Source: a virus
Strand: one strand, 5' to 3'
DNA: 64,000 bases
IMG/VR virus record: IMGVR_UViG_3300017598_000263
Span: 1 to 64,000 of that record
Numbering within the stretch: the stretch's first letter is position 1; the number at the start of each line of letters is the position of its first letter. The notes beneath the pieces were generated by a model, which was given only the letters and a program-made list of their open reading frames with translations, was not told the DNA's origin and did not search any database. This document shows positions 1 to 8,417 of the stretch, one piece after another. A program made the position numbers and the translations under genes.

Positions 1-2
1 CT

Positions 3-92
3 ACTGGATTCTTCTCTTACAACATGTGGTATGCCGGTCTTATTCTTCGTGAAGAACGTTTACTGAAGATACTGGTTTGTGCATCTGCATAA
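3..92 (+). CDS. C-terminal end of a cut gene, probably major capsid protein
   Basis: Only the last 29 codons are present; the reading frame is open from the window edge to a TAA. The tail contains NMWYAGLILREERLLKIL, which resembles the C-termini of podovirus capsid proteins. It is followed directly by a strong intrinsic terminator, as T7 gene 10 and other highly expressed capsid genes are, and the next genes are virion proteins. The identity is inferred from this short tail and the context only. Confidence 0.5.
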   Translation, partial: TGFFSYNMWYAGLILREERLLKILVCASA

Positions 93-112
93 TATTGCAA
101 CTGACTAAGTAG

Positions 113-134
113 AACCCCCGAAAGGGGGTTTTGC
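113..134 (+). terminator. Intrinsic terminator after the capsid gene
   Basis: A perfect 7-bp stem, AACCCCC and GGGGGTT, closes a GAAA tetraloop and is followed by a T-rich stretch. This is a textbook rho-independent terminator, and the strongest one in the window. Confidence 0.9.
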
Positions 135-160
135 TTTTATTTTAATTATCGGAAAATACT

Positions 161-700
161 ATGAATGACGAACGTAATGACCTATTAATTGAAGCGAATG
201 AACTAGGATTAGATTTTCCTTCAAATATTAAAACAACAAAATTAAAAGCTATGATTTCTGAAGCTAAAGGTGAACCACCCGCAGTAGATGAGATTGCACC
301 AAAAAGTCCAGCTGCAAAACCTGAAGCAGAATCAGAAGAAACTGAAAAAGAAATCTCTGACTCAAAACCTACTACTATGAGTAAGTTTGAAGCTAAACGT
401 AAAAAAGTTGCAGATTCAAAAGAACGAGCATACAAAACGCAGATTGTTACGATTACTAATAAAGATAATCGTGAAAATGACATAATGACTACTGTCTACT
501 TAAGTTTTGAAAATCAGTATTTTGGATTATCAAAAGTAGTACCATTAGACGTTCCCGTGCAATTAGAAAATTCTTTAATCAAGATTGCAGAGAGCACCAT
601 GATGACTCTTCATAAAGATGAAATCAAAAATGGTAAACGTACAGGTAATAAAATACCAACTCGTGTTAAAAAGTTTGCCATCAGTTATAGTAAACAATAG
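161..700 (+). CDS. HeH/SAP-like domain virion-region protein
   Basis: 179 residues. The first ~35 residues (LLIEANELGLDFPSNIKTTK and following) match the helix-extension-helix (HeH/LEM, SAP-like) pattern found in small phage proteins encoded next to capsid genes. An acidic, Pro/Ala/Glu-rich linker (about 36-85) leads to a compact C-terminal domain of about 90 residues that I do not recognise. The start follows a GGA-rich ribosome site (cggaaaatact). Its position directly after the capsid gene suggests a capsid-associated or head-completion role; function is inferred from context. Confidence 0.6.
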   Translation: MNDERNDLLIEANELGLDFPSNIKTTKLKAMISEAKGEPPAVDEIAPKSPAAKPEAESEETEKEISDSKPTTMSKFEAKRKKVADSKERAYKTQIVTITNKDNRENDIMTTVYLSFENQYFGLSKVVPLDVPVQLENSLIKIAESTMMTLHKDEIKNGKRTGNKIPTRVKKFAISYSKQ

Positions 701-709
701 AATGGGTGC

Positions 710-2950
710 ATGTACCTATTAAACGCAGAAACAGAAATATCTTGGGTTATAGGAAGAACAGATAGTGTAATAACATATGACGATTTGGATCTAGTAACAA
801 CTGATCCAAATGGTAATATAGTCTATCTAGATTCTCCTATAGCTGAAATTGACTTCGTAGCTCCTACACCGACTACTGAAGGTTCTGCGTCGTACTTATT
901 CACACCGACCATGGAAGGTTTGTGGAAAGTACAACTAGCAACAGGAATATCTACAAATTACAGCATACTCTCAAAAGTAGAGATGTTTGTTTTAGATAAC
1001 ACCACTGTTGTAAACCCAATCAAACATACTCCTGAAGGTAACAATGGCTCAATAGAAATAGCTAAAGATGCCGTACTCCTAACTTCAGAAGCTACAAAAT
1101 TAGTATTCCAGGGCAGTAACTTCAATCTATCAGAAGTAGCTGGAGTAGTTTCAATATCTCTTGGAGATTACCCTGATGTCATATATCAAAGCCAGGGTGA
1201 TTTAATATCAGCATTAGCAAATTCTCTTGGTGAAAGTGCTTTAATTGCATCTCTACGTGACAGACTTGATTTAATAGATCAAGCAGGACCAGGCTCTGTT
1301 AATGAAAGAGTATTAGCAGTAAGTGAACGAACAGACTCACTAGAAGCCAGTATTGAAGATCCATCAACAGGTCTATTAGCTTTATCAAGTGTAAATAACT
1401 CTCAAGCTACATGGATTACTGAAGTTAATGGAGAAATGCTTGCTCAAGCAGAAGACATAACCACTTATTTTGCACAAGTAGGTGAAAGCTATTCTGCAGT
1501 ACAAACACATACAAGTGTTATTTCAGGACTTTCAGCAAAGTACACAGTAAAAGTAGATGTAGGTGGTAATGTAGCTGGATTTGGATTAGCCAGTGAAGTT
1601 AATGAAGCAGGAGAAGCTACATCTGAATTTGCAATAGTAGCTGATAAATTTTCTATAGCTGCAGTAGCTACGGATCCTAATGCAGCAGAATCTGAAACAG
1701 CTCCATTTTTTCATTTAACTGAAGCAACAGTAGTTGACGGTGTAACAGTACCACCTGGTACTTACATGAAAGCTGCATTTATTGCAGATGCAACAATACA
1801 GAATGCTCACATCGGAAATGTAATCCAAAGTAATGATGGTGGAGCTACTTGGAGTATAAATAAAGAAGGTAATATAACAGCTACGTCTATAACACTTGCA
1901 GCAAGTACATCAAATTGGTCTGGTATCACTGATGATGATGGAAATAAGCCAGCTAATAATGCAGATGTTACTAATTATGGTGATTCAAGAATAGATAATG
2001 ATGAAGTTACGTTAGCTTGGTTAGGTACAGATGCATATACTACAGATCAAGACTTACAAACTTTGCATAGCTTAGTTAATGATTCTCCATCCGGTACAGG
2101 ATTTTTTTCAGATGCTACCCATTTAGGTTACTATAATGGAAGTGCATTTACTACGTATATGGATAGTTCAGGAAATTTTTATCTTAATGGTACAGGTGGA
2201 GGATTAGCTTGGGTTGCTGATTCTAACTCACTTATCATACAAGGTGAAATACTAACCATGGGAGATACCCCAGGTTCTACTGAACGTGTAGAAATAAATA
2301 AGGATAATGATAATCATGTAACTTGGTATGGAAATTTAGGTGGTGGTGTAGTACAAGTAGCTAAAATAGGTGTAGAAACCGATACTGATGACTACATAAT
2401 GACATTAGGAAGTAACTCATCTTCCAATAGTGCTATATGCCTAAGAGCACGTTCATACTCTAAATCAGCAATAATACTTCAGTGTAATGGTAGTGGTACT
2501 GCTTTAAACGTTACAAGTACTGGTACTGGTACTAGAGCAATATATGCTCATGATAGTACTTCTGGAACAACTGGACGAAGTGCTATATACGCTGGTAGTA
2601 CTAATAATCCAGGACTGCTTGCTGCTAGTACTTATGATTATGCAATTGATGGTGCAAGTATAGGAGAAGCAGGTGTAAATGGAGAAAGTGATGGGACAAA
2701 CAAAGCTGGTGTTCGAGGAGTTGCAACTGCTGGATACGGTGTATATGGTTTGGGTAAATACGGAGGTGTATTTGACAATTTAACCTTAAAATCAGGTTCC
2801 CAAATACATTTAGTTTATGATAATACAACAGATAATCCTACACACTCTGAAACTAAAGGGTGTATGTACATGAATAATAATTCAACAACTCCATTATGGG
2901 TTTGTATGGGTGGAACAACTTGGAGAGGAGTCTCTCTATTTACACCTTAG
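710..2950 (+). CDS. Fiber / host-specificity protein with DUF1983-like domain
   Basis: 746 residues. Residues 1-~110 form an Ig-like module starting MYLLNAETEISWVIG and holding EGLWKVQLATG; two genes nearby repeat this module. Residues ~190-260 look helical. Residues ~270-370 (YTVKVDVGGNVAGFGLASEV and following) match the DUF1983 region seen in lambda J-type host-specificity proteins. The C-terminal half is rich in Gly, Ser, Thr and Asn, as in beta-structured fiber shafts and tips. The likely role is an appendage contacting the host surface, with the N-terminal module as a docking domain (inference). No clear catalytic motif is visible. Confidence 0.7.
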   Translation: MYLLNAETEISWVIGRTDSVITYDDLDLVTTDPNGNIVYLDSPIAEIDFVAPTPTTEGSASYLFTPTMEGLWKVQLATGISTNYSILSKVEMFVLDNTTVVNPIKHTPEGNNGSIEIAKDAVLLTSEATKLVFQGSNFNLSEVAGVVSISLGDYPDVIYQSQGDLISALANSLGESALIASLRDRLDLIDQAGPGSVNERVLAVSERTDSLEASIEDPSTGLLALSSVNNSQATWITEVNGEMLAQAEDITTYFAQVGESYSAVQTHTSVISGLSAKYTVKVDVGGNVAGFGLASEVNEAGEATSEFAIVADKFSIAAVATDPNAAESETAPFFHLTEATVVDGVTVPPGTYMKAAFIADATIQNAHIGNVIQSNDGGATWSINKEGNITATSITLAASTSNWSGITDDDGNKPANNADVTNYGDSRIDNDEVTLAWLGTDAYTTDQDLQTLHSLVNDSPSGTGFFSDATHLGYYNGSAFTTYMDSSGNFYLNGTGGGLAWVADSNSLIIQGEILTMGDTPGSTERVEINKDNDNHVTWYGNLGGGVVQVAKIGVETDTDDYIMTLGSNSSSNSAICLRARSYSKSAIILQCNGSGTALNVTSTGTGTRAIYAHDSTSGTTGRSAIYAGSTNNPGLLAASTYDYAIDGASIGEAGVNGESDGTNKAGVRGVATAGYGVYGLGKYGGVFDNLTLKSGSQIHLVYDNTTDNPTHSETKGCMYMNNNSTTPLWVCMGGTTWRGVSLFTP

Positions 2951-2966
2951 TAATACAGGAAATACT

Positions 2967-3278
2967 ATGGCTTTACAAAAAACTAGAATAGAAGAACGCT
3001 TTGGATCAGTTATTCCAGATGCCTACATTAAATTTGTACATATGAGATGGTCACATGTAGATATGAAAGTAATAGCTACATTTTCTGTCTTTGCTTCAAA
3101 ACAAGCTTTATTAGATGGTAAAGAAGCTATTGAAAATATATCAGTAGAGATGCCAGGATTAACAGCTGGTAACATTCAAGCACAAGCTTACATAGCAATG
3201 AAGCAAAAGCCTGAGTATGTAGATGCAATAGATGTACTTGAAGAAGGTCAAACACTACCACCACAAGCTAATAGGTAA
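2967..3278 (+). CDS. Small virion-region protein, unknown
   Basis: 103 residues from the ATG at 2967, chosen because CAGGA lies 6-8 nt upstream; an ATG at 2910 lies inside the fiber gene and has no ribosome site. The protein is soluble and mixed alpha/beta, beginning MALQKTRIEERFGSVIPDAY, with no known motif. The tight spacing after the fiber gene points to co-expression and possibly a fiber-assembly or accessory role. Confidence 0.65.
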   Translation: MALQKTRIEERFGSVIPDAYIKFVHMRWSHVDMKVIATFSVFASKQALLDGKEAIENISVEMPGLTAGNIQAQAYIAMKQKPEYVDAIDVLEEGQTLPPQANR

Positions 3279-3286
3279 ATAATACA

Positions 3287-3472
3287 ATGTCGAATCCAGC
3301 TACAACGCAAGAATTAGAAGGTATACAACAAGAAGCAAAAGCACTAGCTTTAAGAATGTATAATATAAAATTAGAACACAAGGCTATTAAAAAACGTCTA
3401 AACGAATTATCTACAATCAGTAAAGTTATTAATGAAATTGCTGCAAAACAAGAAACTAAAGAAGATAAATAG
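3287..3472 (+). CDS. Small coiled-coil protein
   Basis: 61 residues, almost entirely helical and charged (heptad-like MYNIKLEHKAIKKRLNELST), without Cys or a membrane segment. It is packed between fiber-related genes with gaps of 8-10 nt. A virion linker or assembly factor is possible; the function is unknown. Confidence 0.6.
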   Translation: MSNPATTQELEGIQQEAKALALRMYNIKLEHKAIKKRLNELSTISKVINEIAAKQETKEDK

Positions 3473-3481
3473 ACTAGTAAA

Positions 3482-3814
3482 ATGTACTTATTAAATACAC
3501 AAGCAACGATAGATTGGGTACTAGGAACTACAGATAGTACTATTGTTACCGGTGATATTAATATTACAATTACTAATCCAGATGGAGATTTTAGTTTTAT
3601 ACCAAATCAGAGTTTCCAGGCTCCAACAGAAACTGAACAAGGTCTGGTAACACATTTGATAACACCAAATCTTGAAGGATTATGGGAAATCACACTGGTA
3701 AAGGGACCAGCTGAAACATATACTCCATTAAGTAAAGTAATGCTATATGTATTCGATAAAGAAACAGAGGCTTACCCTATAAGCTACAGTGACGGTACCT
3801 TGGATATTATATGA
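3482..3814 (+). CDS. Paralog of the fiber N-terminal Ig-like module (copy 2)
   Basis: 110 residues. It opens MYLLNTQATIDWVLGTTDS and has LEGLWEITLVKG and LSKVMLYVFD at the same spacing as the N-terminal module of the fiber encoded at 710-2950. It is therefore a stand-alone copy of that module. It ends in TGA eight bases before the next copy starts. A capsid or tail attachment adaptor is plausible; this is inferred from the shared module. Confidence 0.65.
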   Translation: MYLLNTQATIDWVLGTTDSTIVTGDINITITNPDGDFSFIPNQSFQAPTETEQGLVTHLITPNLEGLWEITLVKGPAETYTPLSKVMLYVFDKETEAYPISYSDGTLDII

Positions 3815-3821
3815 GTATAAA

Positions 3822-4154
3822 ATGTATTTAATTAACACTGAACTAACAGTAAATTGGTATTTGCTTACAGGAGATTCTCCTCCAGCATTAGCCGCTTTAG
3901 ACATACGAATTGTTCCTCCAAATGGAGAAGCTTCTTACGTATCAGGTGGAATATTAGCTGATGACTATACAGAATCTACTGCAGACACCAAGGGTTTGGT
4001 TGTGTATAGATTCACTCCTGACGAATTAGGGTTATGGACTATTGGTTTAAGTGAAGGTATTAGCAGTGATAACACTGATTTTTACACACACAGTATCATG
4101 GTAAGTACTAATGATATTTACACACAAAAATATGTTAAAAGCTCACTACTATGA
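3822..4154 (+). CDS. Paralog of the fiber N-terminal Ig-like module (copy 3)
   Basis: 110 residues. The start at 3822 was chosen because it aligns MYLINTELTVNWYLLTGDS with the starts of the two other copies; the in-frame ATG at 3789 overlaps the previous gene. It keeps the LGLWTIGLSEG core, while the remainder is the most diverged of the three. The module is probably all-beta and about 100 residues long. Confidence 0.6.
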   Translation: MYLINTELTVNWYLLTGDSPPALAALDIRIVPPNGEASYVSGGILADDYTESTADTKGLVVYRFTPDELGLWTIGLSEGISSDNTDFYTHSIMVSTNDIYTQKYVKSSLL

Positions 4155-4164
4155 GAAATAAATT

Positions 4165-5094
4165 ATGTCTTTAATAGCAAGTTCAGATCTAACTAATAAA
4201 ACCAATAACACAGATGGTACCGGTGTTTTTGATGTATTAATGGAAACTGTTGAACTCCATATTCAAGAACAGATGGGTGACGGTAGATTAACAGGTGCAG
4301 AGTTCGCTACCGTTTACCTGGGAGCTATGCAATCTGTAATGCAGCAATCAGTATCCTTCTTATTACAAAAGCAAGAATCAGATAAGAAAGCTGAACTACT
4401 TGATGCACAGATTAATGAAGTCAATGAACGAATAGACTTAGTTATTGCTCAAACTGCTCAAGCATACGAATCAATAAAAGCATCTCAAGACAAAACAATT
4501 AGAGAAAACTTACTTAACAATAGTAATCTTGAAAAAATTGCTGAAGAGGTTGATTTATTAGCTTCTAAAGATTTGGAAGAAATAGCTAATACTGTACGTC
4601 TTGATGCTCAATCTGCAGCTAAAGTTATGGACGTAAATTATGATATAGCTGTTAAAGCTCAACAAGAATTTAATCTTGCAGATAAAAACGGTGGAGTAGA
4701 ATTTACTTACACTTACTACTTAGATGGTACTGGAGATGATCCTGCTACAGGTACAACTACTGTTCTAGGAGATGTAGAAGGAAGTGTTATAAGCACAAGT
4801 ATTGATACCGATGGTACTTCAGCATCTACTGTTGCATTAGAAAAAGAAGTGACTATTGCCAAAGAAGAACTTGTAAATGCTCAAACATTAGGATTTGTTA
4901 GTGATACTAAGCAAAAAATTCTTAAACAGATGCATGATGCCTTTGCAGTTGTATTGTCAGTAGCTGGACGAGGTGATGTACCAGAAGCTGCTCAAGATGC
5001 TGCAATCGATGGTTTAACACAAGAACTATTAGATGATATTGGAAGTAATGTCACAATTGGTGCACAAGTTGTTCCTCCTTTACCAGATGCATAA
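4165..5094 (+). CDS. Virion-region protein with long coiled coil
   Basis: 309 residues. Residues ~65-185 are strongly helical and charged (LLQKQESDKKAELLDAQINE). A beta-rich insert lies at ~190-230, and an acidic helical tail ends VVPPLPDA. The organisation is typical of podovirus structural or internal proteins, but I do not recognise a named family. It sits between the Ig-like copies and the Calx-beta protein with short gaps, so it is probably part of the same late transcript. Confidence 0.6.
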   Translation: MSLIASSDLTNKTNNTDGTGVFDVLMETVELHIQEQMGDGRLTGAEFATVYLGAMQSVMQQSVSFLLQKQESDKKAELLDAQINEVNERIDLVIAQTAQAYESIKASQDKTIRENLLNNSNLEKIAEEVDLLASKDLEEIANTVRLDAQSAAKVMDVNYDIAVKAQQEFNLADKNGGVEFTYTYYLDGTGDDPATGTTTVLGDVEGSVISTSIDTDGTSASTVALEKEVTIAKEELVNAQTLGFVSDTKQKILKQMHDAFAVVLSVAGRGDVPEAAQDAAIDGLTQELLDDIGSNVTIGAQVVPPLPDA

Positions 5095-5106
5095 TAGGTA
5101 TAGATA

Positions 5107-7872
5107 ATGTCTTTTTTAGGTGACGTAGCCGATGGTTTAAGACAAGTTACTGGATATGATGCCTTTAGAAATATACTATCAAGTGCTCATAAATCTATCC
5201 TTGAAGAAGCATTTTCTTGGATAGGTATTGAAGGTGAAACTGTAGTCCTGGTTGAAAAAGTATCTACTGCTGTATTTGAAGATAATGATGATGACTTAAT
5301 ACAGGATGCTACCACTCGTGCAGCATTAACCCACGTAACACTAAATGTTCCATTCTTTGATAGCTATATATCTGAAATACATATGGCTAAAAAACAAATA
5401 AGAGAATATTTCAAATATGCTGAAAACGGTAGGTATTTACACAGCCTACCAACTATGGAAGTAACCGGTGGAAGAGTAGATGCAGATGCTGTTTCAGCAG
5501 CAGTAAATACTGCCCTGGGTGGAACATACACAGTAACAAGCTACAAAAATGAATATGTTCCAGCTGACATATACTTTAAGCATCAAATGCAATCATCTCC
5601 TTATTTCTATATACCAGAAACTAATACGCTTACATTTACGGATCCTAATGGGGTTGAAAGGACTGACTATAAATTTTCAGGTGTGGAATTTGATCCAGAA
5701 ACAAGAAAACACATCATAAACATCCGTAGATCAGTAGCTGTTGTTGTATTCTGGATTGAAGGAGCAACCAGTGTTGTTGAAGGTGACTCAACTACATACA
5801 CAGTTTACTGCAACACAGAAATACCTACTGGTGAATCAGTGGATATAACATTCTCTTACGCAGGATCTGCAGTAGATGGGGATGACTATATAAGTGTTGC
5901 TTCAGTAACTATGCTGCAAAATACAACAAGTATCGATGTAGTTATACCTACTAGTGAAGATGCAATAGCAGATGACTATAAGAATTACTATATAACTATT
6001 GATTCAGTAGATGACCATGGTGCTTTTAGTGATACACACATAGATGCCAAAGATCATATCAATACAGTTATAACTGACGATGATGCATTAATTTTAACCA
6101 TGACAGATGTCATAGTAGATGAAGATGCAGGTAACGTAGTTATCCCGGTAAAACTTGAACAAGGTACTGGAGCTGTATTTACTGTTGAATATGAATTAGA
6201 AGATATTACAGCTACTTCAGGTGTTGATTACACCAATGAACCGGAAACATTAAACTTCGTTGGTAATGCCCTGGAAGTTCAAAATATAACTATTCCGATT
6301 CTTACAGATAGTGAAGCAGATGATGATGAAAAATTTAGAGTATCCTTCACATCATGCTCTAATGGTTCAGTAGATATTTCATACAGTATTGTAGTTACAA
6401 TATCCGATGAAACTGAACCTACGATGCTTACAGCAAAGATAATACGTCCTAATTACATTCGTCAGCGTTCACTGCTAGTAACCTGTTACGAGACATCAGG
6501 ACCGTCTACAGATTGGGTTTATTGGATATACAACCATGAAAGTGCTACTTATGAAGGATTGAGTACACAACTGTATGTAATTGACGATGTACAGATGATG
6601 CCAACAGCTATTCTTAGACAAGATAAAGCTAATGTAAATGATGATAAAACTACCAGAGAATACCACTCTACTAAGATGCTATGCCAAAAATTAGGGTTAA
6701 GCGTAGATAGTATAATTGAAAATCTGGATGGTAATGAAAGCATTGATGATATTGATGATGTGTATATAAATTTTGCAGTAGCTCCAAAAGATACACACCA
6801 ATTAGTATCTAAATTACTGTACAACATGTTCTATAAAATTGTAGTAGACGAATTACTAACATCTACAACTGAATCATTTACTATGATGTTCAGAGAACAA
6901 GATGTTAATAACATACTTATGTGGACTGAACATTCATTTGATGAAACATTACCCGGCGTAGTTGCTGAAGTAGGAGAATATACACACACCATAGTTGCGA
7001 GAGTACCTGCAGTTATAGGCCAAGGAGAAGCTGATTTTGGTGAAATACTTACACCAGAAGTAGCATCTTACTTCAATATAAAATACCAGGTAGATTCAGT
7101 TTCATTCTCTCAATTGACTATAAGAAACTTGAGTGAAATGTCAGATGTAGAACATGGAGGATTTCACAATTCAGCTTTTACTAATATTGAAGATGATAGA
7201 TTCACTGTCCCATTATCCTGGGATGCAATAGACGCTTTAACAGCAAAAGAACAACTGCAAGTATATAAATACATACTGAGATTGGACATATTTGCTATTA
7301 GTGTAACTCACCTTGAATATTACGAAACTGAAGGGTTCATAACGCTGTTTACACTTACACTGAGGGCAATATCCATTTATTCACTTGGATCATCATCTAC
7401 GTGGACTGAAGCAGCTATAGCGGTGGTTTCAGCATATGCAGTTGGTGAGATAGTAATATATATAGCTGAACAGACAGGTAATCCTACTCTTGCAGCAGTA
7501 GTTGGGCTATTAGTTGCTGTTGCTTTAGTTAATCCAGGTCAAATAAACCTTTCTGAACTTGTTAACCCAGAACAGCTATTAGCTTTAAGTACTAAATTTG
7601 CTAATAGTTTAGCTACAGCATATGACACAGTATCTCAGCAGATGAGTGAGGATATAGCATATATCATCAAAACTACTGAAGAACGCTTAGAAGAACATGA
7701 GGAAAGTACACCTGATAGTGTAATTGACGTAGAGTTTATGGCTGCTTTAAAGACATTCGATTCAAGCATGTATGATGCCATACAAGGTCAATATGACTTC
7801 AACAGAATTTACGACTATGATAGTGTAGTAACAGATTTCTTTAACAATCGACTCTTAATAGGTGTTGTATAA
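5107..7872 (+). CDS. Large virion protein with two Calx-beta domains
   Basis: 921 residues. Two tandem Calx-beta-like domains at about 212-320 and 325-440 show the typical GDDYISVASVT and SGVDYTNEPETLNFVG strands plus acidic loops; Calx-beta domains often bind calcium. A helical N-terminal region and a large central domain flank them. Near residues 768-808 lie two hydrophobic segments (AAVVGLLVAVALV) that could insert into a membrane. A late virion component, perhaps involved in adsorption or DNA entry, is inferred from the domains and from lying just before the internal virion proteins. Confidence 0.6.
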   Translation: MSFLGDVADGLRQVTGYDAFRNILSSAHKSILEEAFSWIGIEGETVVLVEKVSTAVFEDNDDDLIQDATTRAALTHVTLNVPFFDSYISEIHMAKKQIREYFKYAENGRYLHSLPTMEVTGGRVDADAVSAAVNTALGGTYTVTSYKNEYVPADIYFKHQMQSSPYFYIPETNTLTFTDPNGVERTDYKFSGVEFDPETRKHIINIRRSVAVVVFWIEGATSVVEGDSTTYTVYCNTEIPTGESVDITFSYAGSAVDGDDYISVASVTMLQNTTSIDVVIPTSEDAIADDYKNYYITIDSVDDHGAFSDTHIDAKDHINTVITDDDALILTMTDVIVDEDAGNVVIPVKLEQGTGAVFTVEYELEDITATSGVDYTNEPETLNFVGNALEVQNITIPILTDSEADDDEKFRVSFTSCSNGSVDISYSIVVTISDETEPTMLTAKIIRPNYIRQRSLLVTCYETSGPSTDWVYWIYNHESATYEGLSTQLYVIDDVQMMPTAILRQDKANVNDDKTTREYHSTKMLCQKLGLSVDSIIENLDGNESIDDIDDVYINFAVAPKDTHQLVSKLLYNMFYKIVVDELLTSTTESFTMMFREQDVNNILMWTEHSFDETLPGVVAEVGEYTHTIVARVPAVIGQGEADFGEILTPEVASYFNIKYQVDSVSFSQLTIRNLSEMSDVEHGGFHNSAFTNIEDDRFTVPLSWDAIDALTAKEQLQVYKYILRLDIFAISVTHLEYYETEGFITLFTLTLRAISIYSLGSSSTWTEAAIAVVSAYAVGEIVIYIAEQTGNPTLAAVVGLLVAVALVNPGQINLSELVNPEQLLALSTKFANSLATAYDTVSQQMSEDIAYIIKTTEERLEEHEESTPDSVIDVEFMAALKTFDSSMYDAIQGQYDFNRIYDYDSVVTDFFNNRLLIGVV

Positions 7873-7922
7873 TACATAACGTAGTATGATATTGTAAATA
7901 CGTAAATTTTCGGAGAAATACC

Positions 7923-8408
7923 ATGTCGGATAGTTTAGCATTTAATTTTAAACCAGAACCAATTGATTTAGGTATAAATACTAGTAATTGGGAATTTATT
8001 AATGGTGAATTTGTAAATACAGCAAACAATGAAATAAATACTAATAACTCTAATCTTTCAGATGGATCAGCTATGAATGGTTGGCAAAAAGGTGCTTTAG
8101 GTATAAATGCTCTTACTGGTTTAGCTGGTATGTTCAATGCTTACAAAGACTATGGATTACGAAGTAAACAATTAGCTTTTAATAAAGCATTAGCAAATCG
8201 TAATTTAGCTAATTCAGCTGTTACAACAAATCAACAGTTGAAGAACCAGGCAATTATGGCTGCTCAGTTAGGTGGTGGACATGATTATGGTACGAATGCA
8301 ATGATTGAAGCTGCAGATCGTAACTATACTCCTGTCAGTGGTGCTCCAGTAGGACTAGCTGCACCAAAACAAGTATCTCTACGAGATGAGATTGTAAATC
8401 CAGTTTAG
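7923..8408 (+). CDS. Internal virion protein, T7 gp14-like organisation
   Basis: 161 residues. Residues 50-120 carry the WQKGALGINALTGLAGMF pattern, then Asn/Ala-rich helices (NRNLANSAVTTNQQLKNQ), as in the small internal virion (ejectosome) proteins of T7-like phages. The start has a strong cggagaaatacc ribosome site after a 50-nt gap. It begins a run of progressively larger internal proteins (161, 594, 994 and 2097 residues), the order expected for an ejectosome set. Confidence 0.6.
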   Translation: MSDSLAFNFKPEPIDLGINTSNWEFINGEFVNTANNEINTNNSNLSDGSAMNGWQKGALGINALTGLAGMFNAYKDYGLRSKQLAFNKALANRNLANSAVTTNQQLKNQAIMAAQLGGGHDYGTNAMIEAADRNYTPVSGAPVGLAAPKQVSLRDEIVNPV

Positions 8409-8417
8409 GAAAATACT

